Origin: Mycoplasma leachii PG50
GTDB lineage: Bacteria > Bacillota_I > Bacilli_A > Mycoplasmatales > Mycoplasmataceae
Reading direction: 5' to 3'
NCBI RefSeq assembly: GCF_000183365.1
Contig: NC_014751.1
Span: 372,001 to 436,000 of the forward strand
Length of the DNA stretch: 64,000 nucleotides
A program made the translations under genes and the position numbers. The notes under the pieces were generated by a model that ran no database searches, was not told the DNA's origin, and saw nothing but the letters and a program-made list of their open reading frames with translations. This document shows, piece after piece, positions 32,554-44,848 of this stretch. How positions within the stretch are numbered: the stretch's first letter is position 1; every line of letters begins with the position of its first letter.

Positions 32554-34416
32554 TTACTTAACTTGTTCAAGTTTATAAGCTTCAAATATATCGCCTTCTT
32601 TAATATCATTAAAGTTTTTAATAGTCAATCCACCTTCAAAGCCTGCTTTAACTTCTTTGGCATCTTGTTTTTGATGTTGTAATGAATTAATTTCTCCATC
32701 ATAAACAACAAAGCCATTTCTAATTACTCTGATTTTGGCATTTCTTGTAATAGTACCATCAACTACATAAAATCCACCAATAGTTCCAATTGCTGAATGT
32801 CTAAATAAAGCTCTTACTTGTGCTTGTCCTAAAACAACTTCTTTAATTTCAGGATCTAAAATTCCTTTAGCAGCATCTTCTAGTTCTTCAATTAATTTAT
32901 AAATAATGTTATGTAATCTAATTTCAATTCGATCTTCTTCTGCTTTTTTTCTAACTATTGCATCAGGTCTTACATTAAATCCATAAACAATTACTAAACC
33001 ATCTCTAACTGTTGAAGCTAAAGAAATATCTGAAAGTGAAATAGCTCCAACACTAGCTCTAATAATATTAATTTTTACACCAGAAATATTAATTTTTGAT
33101 AAAGAACTTTTTAAAGCTTCAACACTTCCTTGAGTGTCAGCTTTAATAATTAAAGTAATATTTTTTAGTTCTCCTTCATCAATATGTTGTTTAATTGCAT
33201 CTAAAGTAAATGCTTGTTTAGTTCTTCTTTCTTCTTCTTGTTGTTTTTTTAATTGAGCTTCAGAAATTTCACGAGCCATTTTTTCATCATTAATGACAAC
33301 AAATTTGTCTCCTGCTTTTGGAACTTGATTTAACCCATAAACAACAACTGGTTTACTTGGTTCAGCTTTTAAAACTTTATGTTTAAATTCATCTTCAATA
33401 TGTTTGATTGATCCAAATGTAGTTCCAACTACCATAATATCTTTAATTTCTAATGTTCCTTGTTGAACCAAAACTGAAGCAACTGGACCTTTTGCTTTAT
33501 CTAAGTGAGCTTCTAAAACAACTCCAGAAGCAAATCTATCTGGGTTTGCTTTTAAGTTTTCTAATTCAGAAATTAGAATAATAGTATCTTCTAATTTGTC
33601 TAAATTAATTTTTTTAATAGCTGATCCTTCAATAAATGGAATATCTCCACCAAATTCTTCAGCAACTAAACCATACTTCATTAATTCAGTTTTTACTCTA
33701 TTTGGATCAGATCCAGGTTTATCGATTTTATTAATAAAAACAATAATTGGAACATTTGCTAATTTAGCATGATCAATAGCTTCTTCAGTTTGTGGCATTA
33801 CTCCATCATCAGCAGCAACTATTAAAACTACAATATCAGTTACATTAGCCCCTCTACTTCTCATTTCAGTAAATGCCTCATGACCAGGAGTATCAATAAA
33901 TGTAATCTTTTTATTATTTTTAGTAATAATTTGATAAGCACCAATCGCTTGAGTAATTCCTCCAGCCTCACTAGCTACAACATTAGAATTTTTAATTGAA
34001 TCTAATAAAGTGGTTTTTCCATGATCAACATGCCCCATAATTGTGACAATTGGTGGTCTTTCTTTTAAATGTTTTTCATCATCAACAGTATCTAATAAAG
34101 TTTCTAAAATATTTTCTTTAGTTACTGATGTTTCTTTTTTAAAATCAAAACCAAATTCTAAACACAATTCACCCATTTGCTCTTCAGTTAGAAGTGTGTT
34201 TTGATTTAATAATAGACCTTGATTAAAGTAGTGTTTTAAAATTACAGTTACTGGTTTATTAATTTTAGTAGCAAATTCTAGTATTGATAGTGGTTCTGTA
34301 TAAACAAAAATCCCATCAATTAAGCCTATATTAACTTCTTCTTTTAATTGTTTTTTAATATTTTTTGTTTGATTTTGAGCTTTTTGTTTTTTTATATTTT
34401 TGACTGGTTTTTTCAT
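32554..34416 (-). CDS. infB: translation initiation factor IF-2
   Basis: 620 aa, the short mollicute form with a reduced N-terminal region (about 120 residues before the G domain). G domain P-loop GHVDHGKTTLLDSI near residue 128, then DTPGHEAF and NKIDKPG. C-terminal C1/C2 domains bind fMet-tRNA (VKAGFEGGLTIKNFNDIKEGD). A GTPase that brings initiator tRNA to the 30S subunit. Last gene of the rimP-nusA-ylxR-ylxQ-infB operon. Confidence 0.97.
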   Translation of the reverse strand: MKKPVKNIKKQKAQNQTKNIKKQLKEEVNIGLIDGIFVYTEPLSILEFATKINKPVTVILKHYFNQGLLLNQNTLLTEEQMGELCLEFGFDFKKETSVTKENILETLLDTVDDEKHLKERPPIVTIMGHVDHGKTTLLDSIKNSNVVASEAGGITQAIGAYQIITKNNKKITFIDTPGHEAFTEMRSRGANVTDIVVLIVAADDGVMPQTEEAIDHAKLANVPIIVFINKIDKPGSDPNRVKTELMKYGLVAEEFGGDIPFIEGSAIKKINLDKLEDTIILISELENLKANPDRFASGVVLEAHLDKAKGPVASVLVQQGTLEIKDIMVVGTTFGSIKHIEDEFKHKVLKAEPSKPVVVYGLNQVPKAGDKFVVINDEKMAREISEAQLKKQQEEERRTKQAFTLDAIKQHIDEGELKNITLIIKADTQGSVEALKSSLSKINISGVKINIIRASVGAISLSDISLASTVRDGLVIVYGFNVRPDAIVRKKAEEDRIEIRLHNIIYKLIEELEDAAKGILDPEIKEVVLGQAQVRALFRHSAIGTIGGFYVVDGTITRNAKIRVIRNGFVVYDGEINSLQHQKQDAKEVKAGFEGGLTIKNFNDIKEGDIFEAYKLEQVK

Positions 34417-34435
34417 ATCATATACTCCATTCTAT

Positions 34436-34735
34436 CTATAAGTTGGATTTAATCAACTTTATAAAGTTTTCATCTTTTAATCCTATAGCTACTAAAATAT
34501 CTTTTCCACATGCTTTAGATAATTCTTGTTTTGTTAAAACATTAAAAACACATTCGATATTTCTTGAAAGACATTTATCAATATATTTCTTTTTTTGTGC
34601 TAATCCCATATCTGAACTTAAAATCACAAACTTAATTTTATTTAATTTTATTTGTTCTAATAATTTAAATCCAGTTATTAGGTTATTAGAAGTGTATGCC
34701 ATTCCAATAGCTTTTAGTAATTTATCTTTTTGCAT
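34436..34735 (-). CDS. ylxQ: L7Ae-family RNA-binding protein YlxQ
   Basis: 99 aa. It has the L7Ae/L30e/S12e fold pattern (KLLKAIGMAYTSNNLITGFK; KFVILSSDMGLAQKKKYID; VLTKQELSKACGKDILVAIGL). Probably binds kink-turn RNA; its role in this operon is not established. Overlaps ylxR by 14 bp. Confidence 0.88.
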   Translation of the reverse strand: MQKDKLLKAIGMAYTSNNLITGFKLLEQIKLNKIKFVILSSDMGLAQKKKYIDKCLSRNIECVFNVLTKQELSKACGKDILVAIGLKDENFIKLIKSNL

Positions 34736-34991
34736 TAATAAATTCTTCTAGTTGATCATAAATAGATACATCTATTTTTGATTTTAAACTTTTTGCAATC
34801 AAATTTTTTTCTCTTGCTATTTTTAAGCTATTTAAATCTGGTTTTAGATACACACCTCTACCGTTAGCTTTATAAGTAGTATCAATAAAAATCTCATCAT
34901 TTTTATTTTTAACAATTCTAATTAATTGATGTTTTTCTAACATTTGATTTGAAGCGATATCTTTTCTTAGATTTTTATTTTTATTAATCAT
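34722..34991 (-). CDS. ylxR: YlxR-family nucleic-acid-binding protein (DUF448)
   Basis: 89 aa from ATG 34991, chosen because it gives the family-like opening MINKNKNLRKD; ATGs at 35003 and 35009 are in frame but would lengthen the overlap with nusA. Core LIRIVKNKNDEIFIDTTYKANGRGVYL with the conserved NGRG. The Cys pair often seen in the family (RxC..) is absent. Sits between nusA and ylxQ as in Bacillus. Confidence 0.85.
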   Translation of the reverse strand: MINKNKNLRKDIASNQMLEKHQLIRIVKNKNDEIFIDTTYKANGRGVYLKPDLNSLKIAREKNLIAKSLKSKIDVSIYDQLEEFINAKR

Positions 34992-36660
34992 AGTATTTGT
35001 CATAATCATCTAATGAATCAATATCAATATCTTCTTCGTCTTCTTGTTTTAAAATCGCATCATTAAATGCTTTTAGATTTGCATCAATTTCATCAATATC
35101 TGGTTCATTTTCTAAATTGAAATCAATATTTAATTCTTCTTTGTGTTTTTGCTTTTTAGAACTAGGTTTTGATATTTCAACTTTAGTTAGATTTGGTTTA
35201 GTGTCTGTTTTAACTTCATCATTTTTTAATTCATCTTTTATAAGAATATTATTATTAGTTGTAATATTAACAACTGTATCATCTGTTTCAACTTCAACTT
35301 TAACTACTTCATCATCTTTATCTTTAATAACATTAATGATTGTTTTAGCTTTATTACTATTTATTTGATCTTTATCATTGACTAAGTCTTGGCTGTCTTC
35401 TTCATAAATCTTTGCATCTTGTTCTTGTTCAACCTCAGCTTGAAAAGCCATTAATGCATCAACATCAATAATATTTTCTTCTCTTCTCTTTACAGGTTTT
35501 TTAACAACAGTATTAACTATTTTTTCTTCTTTTTTAGATATTTTAGTTTTAGGAATGTATGAATTAGTTTTAACTTCTTGTTTTGTAGTATCACCATTTC
35601 ATAAAATATCCATATTTTCTTTTAAAGCAATTGAATAAGAAAAAATATTAATTTTAGTTTTTAATAAGCTAGCAATTAGTTTAGCAGTAATCCCTTGTTT
35701 TCCAATAGCTAGTGATAGTTGAGAATCAGGAACAACAATATCATATTCATCACCAATTTTATTAATTGAAATTACTTTAACAGGAGTCATTGCATTAATT
35801 AAATAAGTTATTTGATCATCACTTCATCTAATAACATCAATTTTTTCACCCTTTAAAATATCACTAATTCTATTAATTCTATTACCACCAACTCCAATAA
35901 TAGCTCCAATTGGTTCAACATTTTGATTATGAGTAACTACGGCAACTTTTGAACGTTTTCCAGGTTCACGACTTACAGCTTTTATTTCAACAATTCCCAT
36001 TCTTACTTCTGGAACTTCTCTTTCAATTAATTTTGTTAAAAAAGCAGGAGCAGTTCTTGAAATAGCGATTTGTGATAATTTACTTTCTTTTTCAACAACT
36101 TCAATATAAACATCAATAATTTCATTTATTTGAAAAATTTCATTATTAATAGTTTTATTTTTTCACAAATAAGCAGTTGTTCCATTAATATCTAGAACAT
36201 AATTATTTTCTCTATTCATTCCCACTACTTTAGCTTGAACAACTTCACCTTCTAAACTTATAAATTGTTCATAAATTCTTGCTCTTTCAGCTTCTCTAAT
36301 TTTTTGTTGAAAAATTTGTCTTACTTGGTTAACTACCATTCTTGAAAATTCTTCGCTAAATTCAATTGGTTTATAAATGATATCTCCAATTTGAGCATTT
36401 GGGTTTTGTAATTTTGCTTTTTGTAGTGTGATTTCTAGTCAATCATCATCAAGTTCTTCAACTACTTTTAGTTCTTGATGCATAGTAATTGATCCTGTTT
36501 TTTCATTAATATCAATTTTAATAATTGCATCAGTATCATAAAATCTCTCATAAGCTTTTTGTAATCCTTCTTTAAGACCATTTATAATACTTTCTTTACT
36601 AATTCCCTTTTCTTTTTCTATTAACTTAATTGATTCTAATAGTTCTGTTCCGTTTAGCAT
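34984..36660 (-). CDS. nusA: transcription factor NusA with long acidic C-terminal extension
   Basis: 558 aa, ATG 36660 after AAGGAGATAT, which overlaps the rimP stop region. N-terminal RNA-polymerase-binding domain (1-125), S1 domain, then two KH domains (second one with SLAIGKQGITAKLIASLLKTKINI near residue 305). After about residue 350 the protein continues with a ~200-residue acidic, low-complexity tail (Asp/Glu/Lys rich) and no recognisable domain. NusA modulates pausing, termination and antitermination. Confidence 0.95.
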
Positions 36661-36668
36661 ATATCTCC

Positions 36669-37163
36669 TTAAAATCTAACTGCATATCTTATAAATTTAA
36701 TGTTTTTTCACATAACATCTAAAGTCTTTTTTTGACCTTTTATAAAAAATAAAAAACTAAATGTATCAGTATCATTATTGTATTTAGTTAAATAACCTTC
36801 AAATTCTTTAACTTTTTTTATTTCATTATTTAGTTGTACATAAACTCACTGATCTAAAGCTTTTATTAGTTCTTCTTGACTTCTAATTTGTTTTTCTATT
36901 CCACTGCTTGAAATTTCTAATAAGTATTTTTGATTTGTTTTAATTATTTGATCAATTTTGTTTGAAACTAGATCATTTGCTTTTATTAAAATATCAAAAT
37001 CTAATGGTTTATTAGCTTGTAAAGCATCTTCTACTAGTATTTGAATCATGTCGTTTTCAAATTCTTTAAGATTATTAATCTCATAAACTTTTAAATTTAA
37101 AACTTCTAATTCTTTATTAACTAATTCATTAATTTGAAACTTTATTGATTCAAAATCCTTCAT
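36669..37163 (-). CDS. rimP: ribosome maturation factor RimP
   Basis: 164 aa, ATG 37163 after AAGGAGTGTT. The N-terminal alpha/beta domain contains [28 protein letters not shown] and [14 protein letters not shown] (the conserved LEVSSPG-like segment). The C-terminal domain is degenerate and ends after [13 protein letters not shown]. Needed for 30S assembly. First gene of the nusA-infB operon. Confidence 0.92.
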
Positions 37164-37180
37164 AACACTCCTTAGTTTAG

Positions 37181-37214
37181 AAAAAATAAAGCAAGGTATT
37201 AAAAACCTTGCTTT
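37181..37214 (-). terminator. terminator of the cdsA-polC-nitroreductase operon
   Basis: On the minus strand AAAGCAAGGT pairs with ACCTTGCTTT, followed by ATTTTTT. Lies between the nitroreductase stop and rimP. Confidence 0.85.
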
Positions 37215-37275
37215 TAGCTTTATATATTATTTTTAATACATATAAATTATATATGCTTATATTAGTGTTTTCAAA

Positions 37276-37926
37276 TTATTTGATAAAAGTAATATATTCA
37301 TTTTCATCAATTCTAATTTTTGGTTTAGGTTTAATTGATTTATTCATATAACCAAAACTCATTGTTAAAACTATTTGTTCATCTTCAACTATATATTGTT
37401 TGTCAATAAAAAAACTTTCTAACACTTTAGCATTAAAACCACCAATTATACAACTATCAACATTTAAACTAGCAGCGGCTACTGTAGCTATTCCAGCAGC
37501 AATATGAGCTGTTGTTTTACTTCAATGATCTAATTCATTTAATTGAGCTAATCTATTTGTAGCATTAATTACATTATTTTTAAACTTATTAGCAATTTCA
37601 ATTTGATTTTCATTAAACATTTTATTAACAGTTTTATTAATAGTATGATTTAAAATTTTATTAGCTTTATCAGAAACAAACAAAATTACTTTATCAGCAT
37701 TAATAAAATTTAATTGATTATAAAATAACGGACTAAGTTCAGATTTAAAACTACAATCTCTATCAATAATTAACAATCTTAAGTTCATTAAATTAAAAGC
37801 ACTAGGAGACATTCTCATAGCAGTTAAAATTATTTTTAAATCTCCATCACTAATTTTTTGATTAGGATCAAAATCACGTGCGCTTTTTCTATCTATCATC
37901 AATTCTTTTATATATTCTTTTTGCAT
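37276..37926 (-). CDS. nitroreductase-family flavoprotein
   Basis: 216 aa, ATG 37926, 12 bp after the polC stop. RKSARDFDPNQKISDGDLKIIL at the N-terminus is the typical FMN phosphate-binding start; SPSAFNLMNLRLLII and the later AAGIATVAAASLNVDSCIIGGF complete the fold. It should reduce nitro compounds or quinones with NAD(P)H; the natural substrate is unknown. Confidence 0.9.
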
Positions 37927-37938
37927 ATTATCTTTCTA

Positions 37939-40900
37939 TTAGAAATCAAAAGTTAATTGTTCATCAACTGATAATGAGTCTAAAATATTAAATTCTTCAA
38001 AAATTTTAATTTGAGTTTGTGTAGTTTGTGTTCTGTTTTTTAAATCATTAACTGAAGTGATTGGTTTTGTATTTCTAGCATTAATTATAGAAAGTGCCAC
38101 TGCTTCTCCTAGTGAATCAATCACATTAAATGGTGGAATAATAATTTTAGTATTATCATTTAAAACATCTACTTTAAATTTAGTAGCTTCAGATTTTTCA
38201 AAATCAATATTACTAAATTTAATATTTCTAGCAAACATTTCTAATAAAACTTCATACACAACTTCTAAATCTTCTTCTTTTTTAGAAAGCTTTTCTCCAT
38301 TTTTTACTTTTTGCTGTTGAGATTTTAGTTTTAATAAGACTGATTCATAGCCACCAAGAGCTGTTTTTAAATCAAAAACATCAGCTTTTGTAGATAAATA
38401 AGTTGCATAATATTCAGTTGGATAATAAATTTTATATCAAGCAATTCTATAAGCCATTAATACATAAGCAGTAGCATGTGCTTTTGGAAACATATATTTA
38501 ATTTTTAAACAAGAATCAATATATCAGTCAGGAATATTATGTTTTTTCATAATATCAATTCATTCTTTTTTTAATCCTTTACCTTTTCTAACTGATTCCA
38601 TAATCATAAAAGCCAAGGAACTTTCTAATCCTATGTTTATTAAATAAACCATAATATCATCTCTACATCCAATAACTGTAGAAATATTAGCTTTATTATC
38701 TTTAATTAAATCTCTAGCATTACCTAACCAAACATCAGTACCATGTGAAAGACCAGAGATTTGTACTAGATCTGCAAAAGTTTTTGGTTTTGTTTCTCTT
38801 AACATATTTCTAACAAAACCAGTCCCAAATTCAGGTATTCCAATAGCTCCAGTGATTTCATCATTAATTTTATCTGAAGTTAAATTTAAAGCCTGTAAAG
38901 ATGAAAATAATGAATAAACATTTTTATCATCTGTTGGAATAGTAATTGGATCAATATTTGTCAAATCTCTTAGCATTCTTAAAGCAGTTGGATCATCATG
39001 ACCTAGAATATCCATTTTTAATAAATTATCATGAATTGAATGAAAATCAAAATGAGTTGTTTTTCAAGTTGAACTTAAATCATCAGCTGGATAATTAACT
39101 GGAGTAAAATCTTCAATTTCATACTCATTTGGTAGAATAATAATTCCACCTGGATGTTGACCAGTTGTCCTTTTTACTCCTTGAGCTAGTTTTGCTAATC
39201 TATTAATTTCGGTTTTTCTTGGTAAATTTGTATCTTTTTTAGTTTCTTCAAAATAAGTTTTTACATAACCAAAAGCTGTTTTTTCAGCAACTGTTGAAAT
39301 TGTTCCTGCTCTAAAAACATTATTTTCACCAAACATTTTTTTAGTGAAATTATGAGCTTGGTTTTGATATTCTCCAGAAAAATTTAAATCAATATCTGGA
39401 ACTTTATCACCATCAAAACCTAAAAAAGTTTCAAATGGAATATCATGACCATCCCCAATTAGTTTTTGATTACAATTAGGACAATTTTTTGTAGGTAAAT
39501 CATATCCACATTTATAAGTTGGATCAGTATCAAAATCTGAATATTTGCAATTTAAACATCTATAATGAGCTTTTAAAGGATTAACTTCTGTAATTTGAGC
39601 CATAGTTGCTACAAATGATGAACCAACTGAACCACGTGATCCTACTAAATATCCATCATCATATGATTGTTTAACTAATAAATGAGAAATTCAATAAACA
39701 ATAGCAAATCCATGTTTTGTAATTGAACCTAATTCTTTTTCTAATCTTTTTTCAACAATATCTGGTAAATTTTCTCCATACATTTGTTTTGCTGTTTGAT
39801 AACATTTATCTTTTAATTTTTCATTAACATTAGCAATTTTTGGAGTAAATAATCCATCTTTAATAGGAATGACATTAATGTCAATCATTTCATTAATTTT
39901 ATTAGAGTTAATAACAACTATTTCATAAATTAAGTTTTCATCTTCTAATCAACTAAATTCTTCTAACATTTCATTAGTTGTTCTTAAATATTGATCAGGA
40001 TAATCTTTAACTTTGTTATTAAAATCAAATAATGGATGTCTAATTCCACCAAGTCCTTTAGCATTAATATAAACTTCTCTAATTTGTTTTAGTTCAGGAT
40101 TTGTATAATGACAATCACTGCTTGCTATAATTAGTTTATTTTCTTGTTTTGCTATATTAATAATATTTGTAATTACTTGTTTTAATTGATCTAAATCTAA
40201 TGAATCATTTTGTAATAAATTTTTATAAACACTAATTGGTTGAATTTCAATATAATCATAAAAACTAATTGCTTGTTTTAAATTTTCAAGTGTACTAGTT
40301 CTAGCTAGTTCAAAAATTTCACTATTAACACAACTTGAACCAAATAATAAATTATTATTTTTTTTAACTTCAATTAAATCACTTTTAAAAATTTTTGGAG
40401 ATGAATAAAAATTAGTAGTATGTGATTTTGTTACTAATTTATATAACTCTTTTAATCCTGCTTGGTTTTTAACTAAAATGTTTGTATGAAAACCTTTATT
40501 TTTGTGATAATTTAGATTATCGATATTATTTAAAGGATTTATTTTATCTCAATCACTATCGATTGTGATTTTAGTTTTTTTTCTAGTTTCATCTAGCATT
40601 CTTTCATAAATATCAGCTAATATATCAGCATCATAATCTCCACGGTGAGCAACACTTGGATCATATGAAATATTTACTCTTTTTGCTAGTGAACCTAATC
40701 TATGTGACTTTAATTCAGGATAAATAATTCTTGAGATTGTTAAAGTATCAATAATAGTGTTTTCTAATTTTCCATAACCTAATTTTTGAGATCAATGTGA
40801 TAAAAAAGTATAGTCAAAATTGGCATTATGAGCAACTAAAATAGCATCTTTTATTATTTGATTAATTTGTTTAAAAGCAACTTCAATTCCCGGTTTATTT

Positions 40901-42381
40901 TCTAACATTTCTTCATTTATATTAGTTAGTTTTTTAGTAAAGTCTTTTAATTTTGCTTTTGGTTTAATTAAAATATCTATTTTTTTTCTTTCACCAGTTT
41001 TAAAGTTATATTCAATAGCTCCAAATTCAATAATTTCATCTAATTCAGGACTTAGTCCAGTAGTTTCTAAGTCAAAAAAGACCATTTTAGCATCTTTTAA
41101 ATTTTGGTTTTTAGGATTTTTAACATACCATAAATCATTATTTAGCATATTGATTTCTAAACCATAAATAGCTTTAATTTTATTCTGATCATCACGCTTT
41201 TTATTAACTGAATTTAAAGCTTTATAAATATCTGGAAAAGCTTGTACGTTAGTATGATCTGTAAAAGCAATTGCTTTGTGATTTCAATTACTAATTAGTT
41301 CTAAATAATCAATTGGATCACTAACTCCATCCATTACACTCATTTTAGTATGAGCATGCAGTTCAACACGTTTAGTTTTAGCATCATCAGTTCTACTTAT
41401 AATTTGTTTATTAATTTTTTTAAAATCATCAATATAAAAAATTTGTTCTTGATCATATAAAGATAAACTAGTTTTTCCTTTAACACTAATTCAATCATTT
41501 ATTTTTATTTTACTTTCTTTAATTTCTTCAACATTTTTAGAATTTAATTGTTCATCAGTTAAATCATCAAACTCACATAATGCATCACTTTTTGCAAAAT
41601 ACATACATCTAATTGATGATTGATAGTCAGTTATATCTATATAAAAAATCTTTCTACCTGTTTTTGATAATTTAAACTCTTTATTAATCACAACACCTTG
41701 AATTACAATGTTTTGTGCATCATCTTCAACATCTAGTAATGACTGATAACTAGGTTTATCTAAATTAGTTCTTTTATTTTTATAACTATTAGTAGGTAAA
41801 CTTGGTTTTTTTTCAACTTGTTTAATTACTATTTGTTGTTCAATATTTGTACTATATTTTTGTTCTTGCTGATCTAAAGCATCTAAACTAATTTCTTTAA
41901 CATTTATTAAATAGCTAAGATTTTTAAACCCAAATTGGTTTAATTTAGCTAAACAATAATCTAATTCTTGACTAATATCATTTTTAGTTGTTTGACTACT
42001 TACTGTAAAAATTAATTGATTATTTATTAAGTCAAAATTATAAATATCTAATAATTTTCAAGAAACTCGATTATTAAATAAAGATTTATACATTTTAATA
42101 AATTCTAAATATTGAATAATTAGTTGCTTATTAATATCTTGATTTTCTACATTAAGTATTAATTTAAAATTAAAATACTTATTATTTTTTAACTTATTAT
42201 TAATTTGTTTTAAAACTTCTATTGGTAAAAAGTCTTTAATTTGAATATGCAAATAACCTTTGTTTTTAATTTTAGAAATTCTAGGAGTTTCTACTAAAAT
42301 AGCATCTTTAAAATAAATATAATCAGTTTCACTTAATTCAATATCTAATTTTTTAAAGATATTTAGTATTTTTGTTTGCAT
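37939..42381 (-). CDS. polC: DNA polymerase III PolC (replicative polymerase with proofreading)
   Basis: 1480 aa, ATG 42381 after AGGAGG. Order of domains: N-terminal domain I (1-190), OB fold (about 225-325), PHP/exonuclease region with DEDD exonuclease acids D437 and E439 in FFDLETTGL, a zinc-binding cluster (Cys942, 945, 958, 967, 970), and polymerase catalytic acids D996 and D998 in [11 protein letters not shown]-terminal helix-hairpin-helix region near 1370-1480. Main chromosome replicase of low-GC Gram-positives. The short N-terminal track pieces are joined by TGA Trp codons. Follows cdsA with an eight-base gap. Confidence 0.97.
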
Positions 42382-42389
42382 AAAACCTC

Positions 42390-43418
42390 CTATATTCTAT
42401 TAAAAGTTAGACTAATATGTAGAATTATATAAATTATAAAAAATACAAAATAAAACGAATCTAATCTATCTAAAATTCCACCATGTCCTGGAATTAAATT
42501 AGAAAAATCTTTAATATCTATACTTCTTTTAATATAACTAAAAACTAAGTCTCCAAATTGAGTAAATAAAGAAACTAAAATAGTTAAAAAAATATAGACT
42601 AATAACATTAAAGTAACATTATTATTTAAAAGTAAATCAAACATTCCTATAAAAGGAGCAAAATTTCTTGTCCAAGGAACAAAAAAGATTGTTAAAACTC
42701 AAATTAAGTTAATTATAGTACTTAAAAAAAATCCACCAATTGCTCCTTCTCAACTTTTTTTAGGACTAATAATTGGAGCTAGTTTATGTCTACCAAATCT
42801 AATACCAAATAAATAAGCAAAACTATCTGTTAGAATAATAGTTGCTCAAATTCAAATAATTGAACTAAATCCATATAATATAACATCATTTGTTTTTAAA
42901 AAACCTAAAAAGTTAATTGCTTTAAAAGCAAAAACCATAATTAATAAAACAAATAAAATTTTAGTTACTTGAATAATGTTTTTATTACAAAACTTCATTA
43001 AAAAAAATGTTGTTAAAAATAAATATAAAATAATACCAATTATTATTAAATATCAATATTCTTTTAAGTTTAAATTATTATAAACTGGAATTTTAGATTC
43101 AATACTACTAAAAGGAATTCAAAACAAAACTACTGTTAAAATTTCAAGAAATAACTTTTGGTCAAGATTTTTTATGTCAAATGAAATTAATAATTCTCTT
43201 ATTGATAAAAATAAAACAGCACTACTTAAAATTAGTGAGATTAAATTATAAGCAGTTAAAAGATGAAAAGAACTATTATTAGTAAAATAATACAATATTG
43301 GAAAGGCTAAATAAAAACCTAATAACAATACTAAAACAGTTGCTGAAATTAATCTTGCTTTTAAATTTTTTTTAATTTGTTTAATACTATTTTCATCTTT
43401 AGTAGTAATTGTATTCAT
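42390..43418 (-). CDS. cdsA: phosphatidate cytidylyltransferase
   Basis: 342 aa, ATG 43418. Multi-pass membrane enzyme making CDP-diacylglycerol from phosphatidate and CTP. The family signature is in the C-terminal part: [24 protein letters not shown]. Several membrane helices (about eight) are visible. It is first of the cdsA-polC-nitroreductase operon. Confidence 0.94.
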
Positions 43419-43495
43419 ATCTAATTTGTCTTTCTAACTAGATTATATTTTATCATCTTACTAGATATTTTTAGTTTAGCTTATAAGTAAAAGAT

Positions 43496-43528
43496 AAAAA
43501 TAAAAAAGAACACTTAAATTAGTGTCCT
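43496..43528 (-). terminator. terminator of pepP
   Basis: On the minus strand GGACACT pairs with AGTGTTC, followed by a TTTTTTATTTTT tail. Confidence 0.75.
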
Positions 43529-43614
43529 TAATTAATTTTGTTCACTGTTTAAATAATCATAGTTATAGTTGTAAGTAATTTTAACTATAAGTACTAATAT
43601 TATAAATTATTAAT

Positions 43615-44691
43615 TTATTTTTGTAATTTTATTAAAATTCTTGGTGATGAAGTTAGTAGTTTGCATCCAGTTTTAGTTACTAAAACATCATCTTCAATTC
43701 TTACTCCTCCAAGATTTGGAATATAAATTCCTGGTTCAATAGTAATAGTCATATTTTCTTTTAAGACTTCACCACCTATTGAACCAACACTTGGTTCTTC
43801 ATGAATTTCTACACCAATTCCATGTCCAAGTCCATGATCAAAATATTTTCCATATCCTTTTTTGTCAATATAATCATAAACTTGTTTATGAATATCTCCA
43901 GCAATTACTCCTTCTTTAACTAAACTAATTCCTAAACTTTGAGCTTCATAAACGATATTATAAATTTCAATTAATTTTGGATCAACATCACCAATTGCAA
44001 TTGTTCTTGTTTGATCTGAACAATATCCATTATAAAAACAACCCATATCAATAGTAATTAATTCATTATTTTGAATAATTTTTTCACTAGGAACAGCATG
44101 AGGCATACTTCCATTTACACCACTTGCAATAATAGTGTCAAAACTAATTTTATCTGCACCAAATTCTAAAAATTTATCATCAATAAATCTTTGTAATTGT
44201 TTTTCACTAATTCCTGGTTTTATAAAATCTAGTGCTGCTTGAAATACTTGATCTGTAATATCACAAGCTTTTTTAATATTTGCTATTTCTCATTCATCTT
44301 TAATCATTCTCATTTTTGAACAATTAATTCCTACTAAATTAAAGTCTTTAAATCAATGATTTTTATATGCTTCATATTGACTAAAATAAGTTCAATCAGA
44401 TTCAAATGCTAAAGTTTTAATATTATTTTTATTTAAAATTTCAATTAAATCATCTTTTAAACTTCTTGAAAAATGATGTAATTGAACATCTTTATTAATT
44501 TCTTTACTATTTTTTGCAGCAGTTATATATCTTCCATCTAAAAATAAATGACTTTCAGTTCTACTAATAATTAAATAACCTAAAGAAGAGTGAAATTTAG
44601 AAAATCAATATCTGTTTTCAGGAGAATATAAAAGAATGGCATCAGCATTATTTTTTTCTAATAATTCATTAATTATTTCATGTTTAGTCAT
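43615..44691 (-). CDS. pepP: Xaa-Pro aminopeptidase (M24 family)
   Basis: 358 aa, ATG 44691 after TGAGGAC. Creatinase-type N-terminal domain (1-130), then the pitta-bread metallopeptidase domain with metal ligands in LITIDMGCFYNGYCSDQTRT, HGLGHGIGVEIHEEP, TIEPGIY and the final GGVRIEDDV. Removes N-terminal residues that precede proline. Divergent from trpS. Confidence 0.94.
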
Positions 44692-44848
44692 AATAGTCCT
44701 CATTTCTTTATTTTTAATATTATATTATATTAATTTGAGATGATAATATTTAGTTTTAGTTAAAAACATCAAGATTGATTTAGTATTTTTATTTAATCAA
44801 TTTCTCTTATAGAATAATATTAACCAACTACTTTTTAGGAGAAAAAAT

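Noticed and set aside
34443..34751. 102-residue plus-strand protein opposite ylxQ
   Set aside because: It is the antisense of a well-recognised L7Ae-type gene.
38057..38320. Plus-strand protein inside polC
   Set aside because: Shadow frame of the PolC C-terminal region without a start signal.
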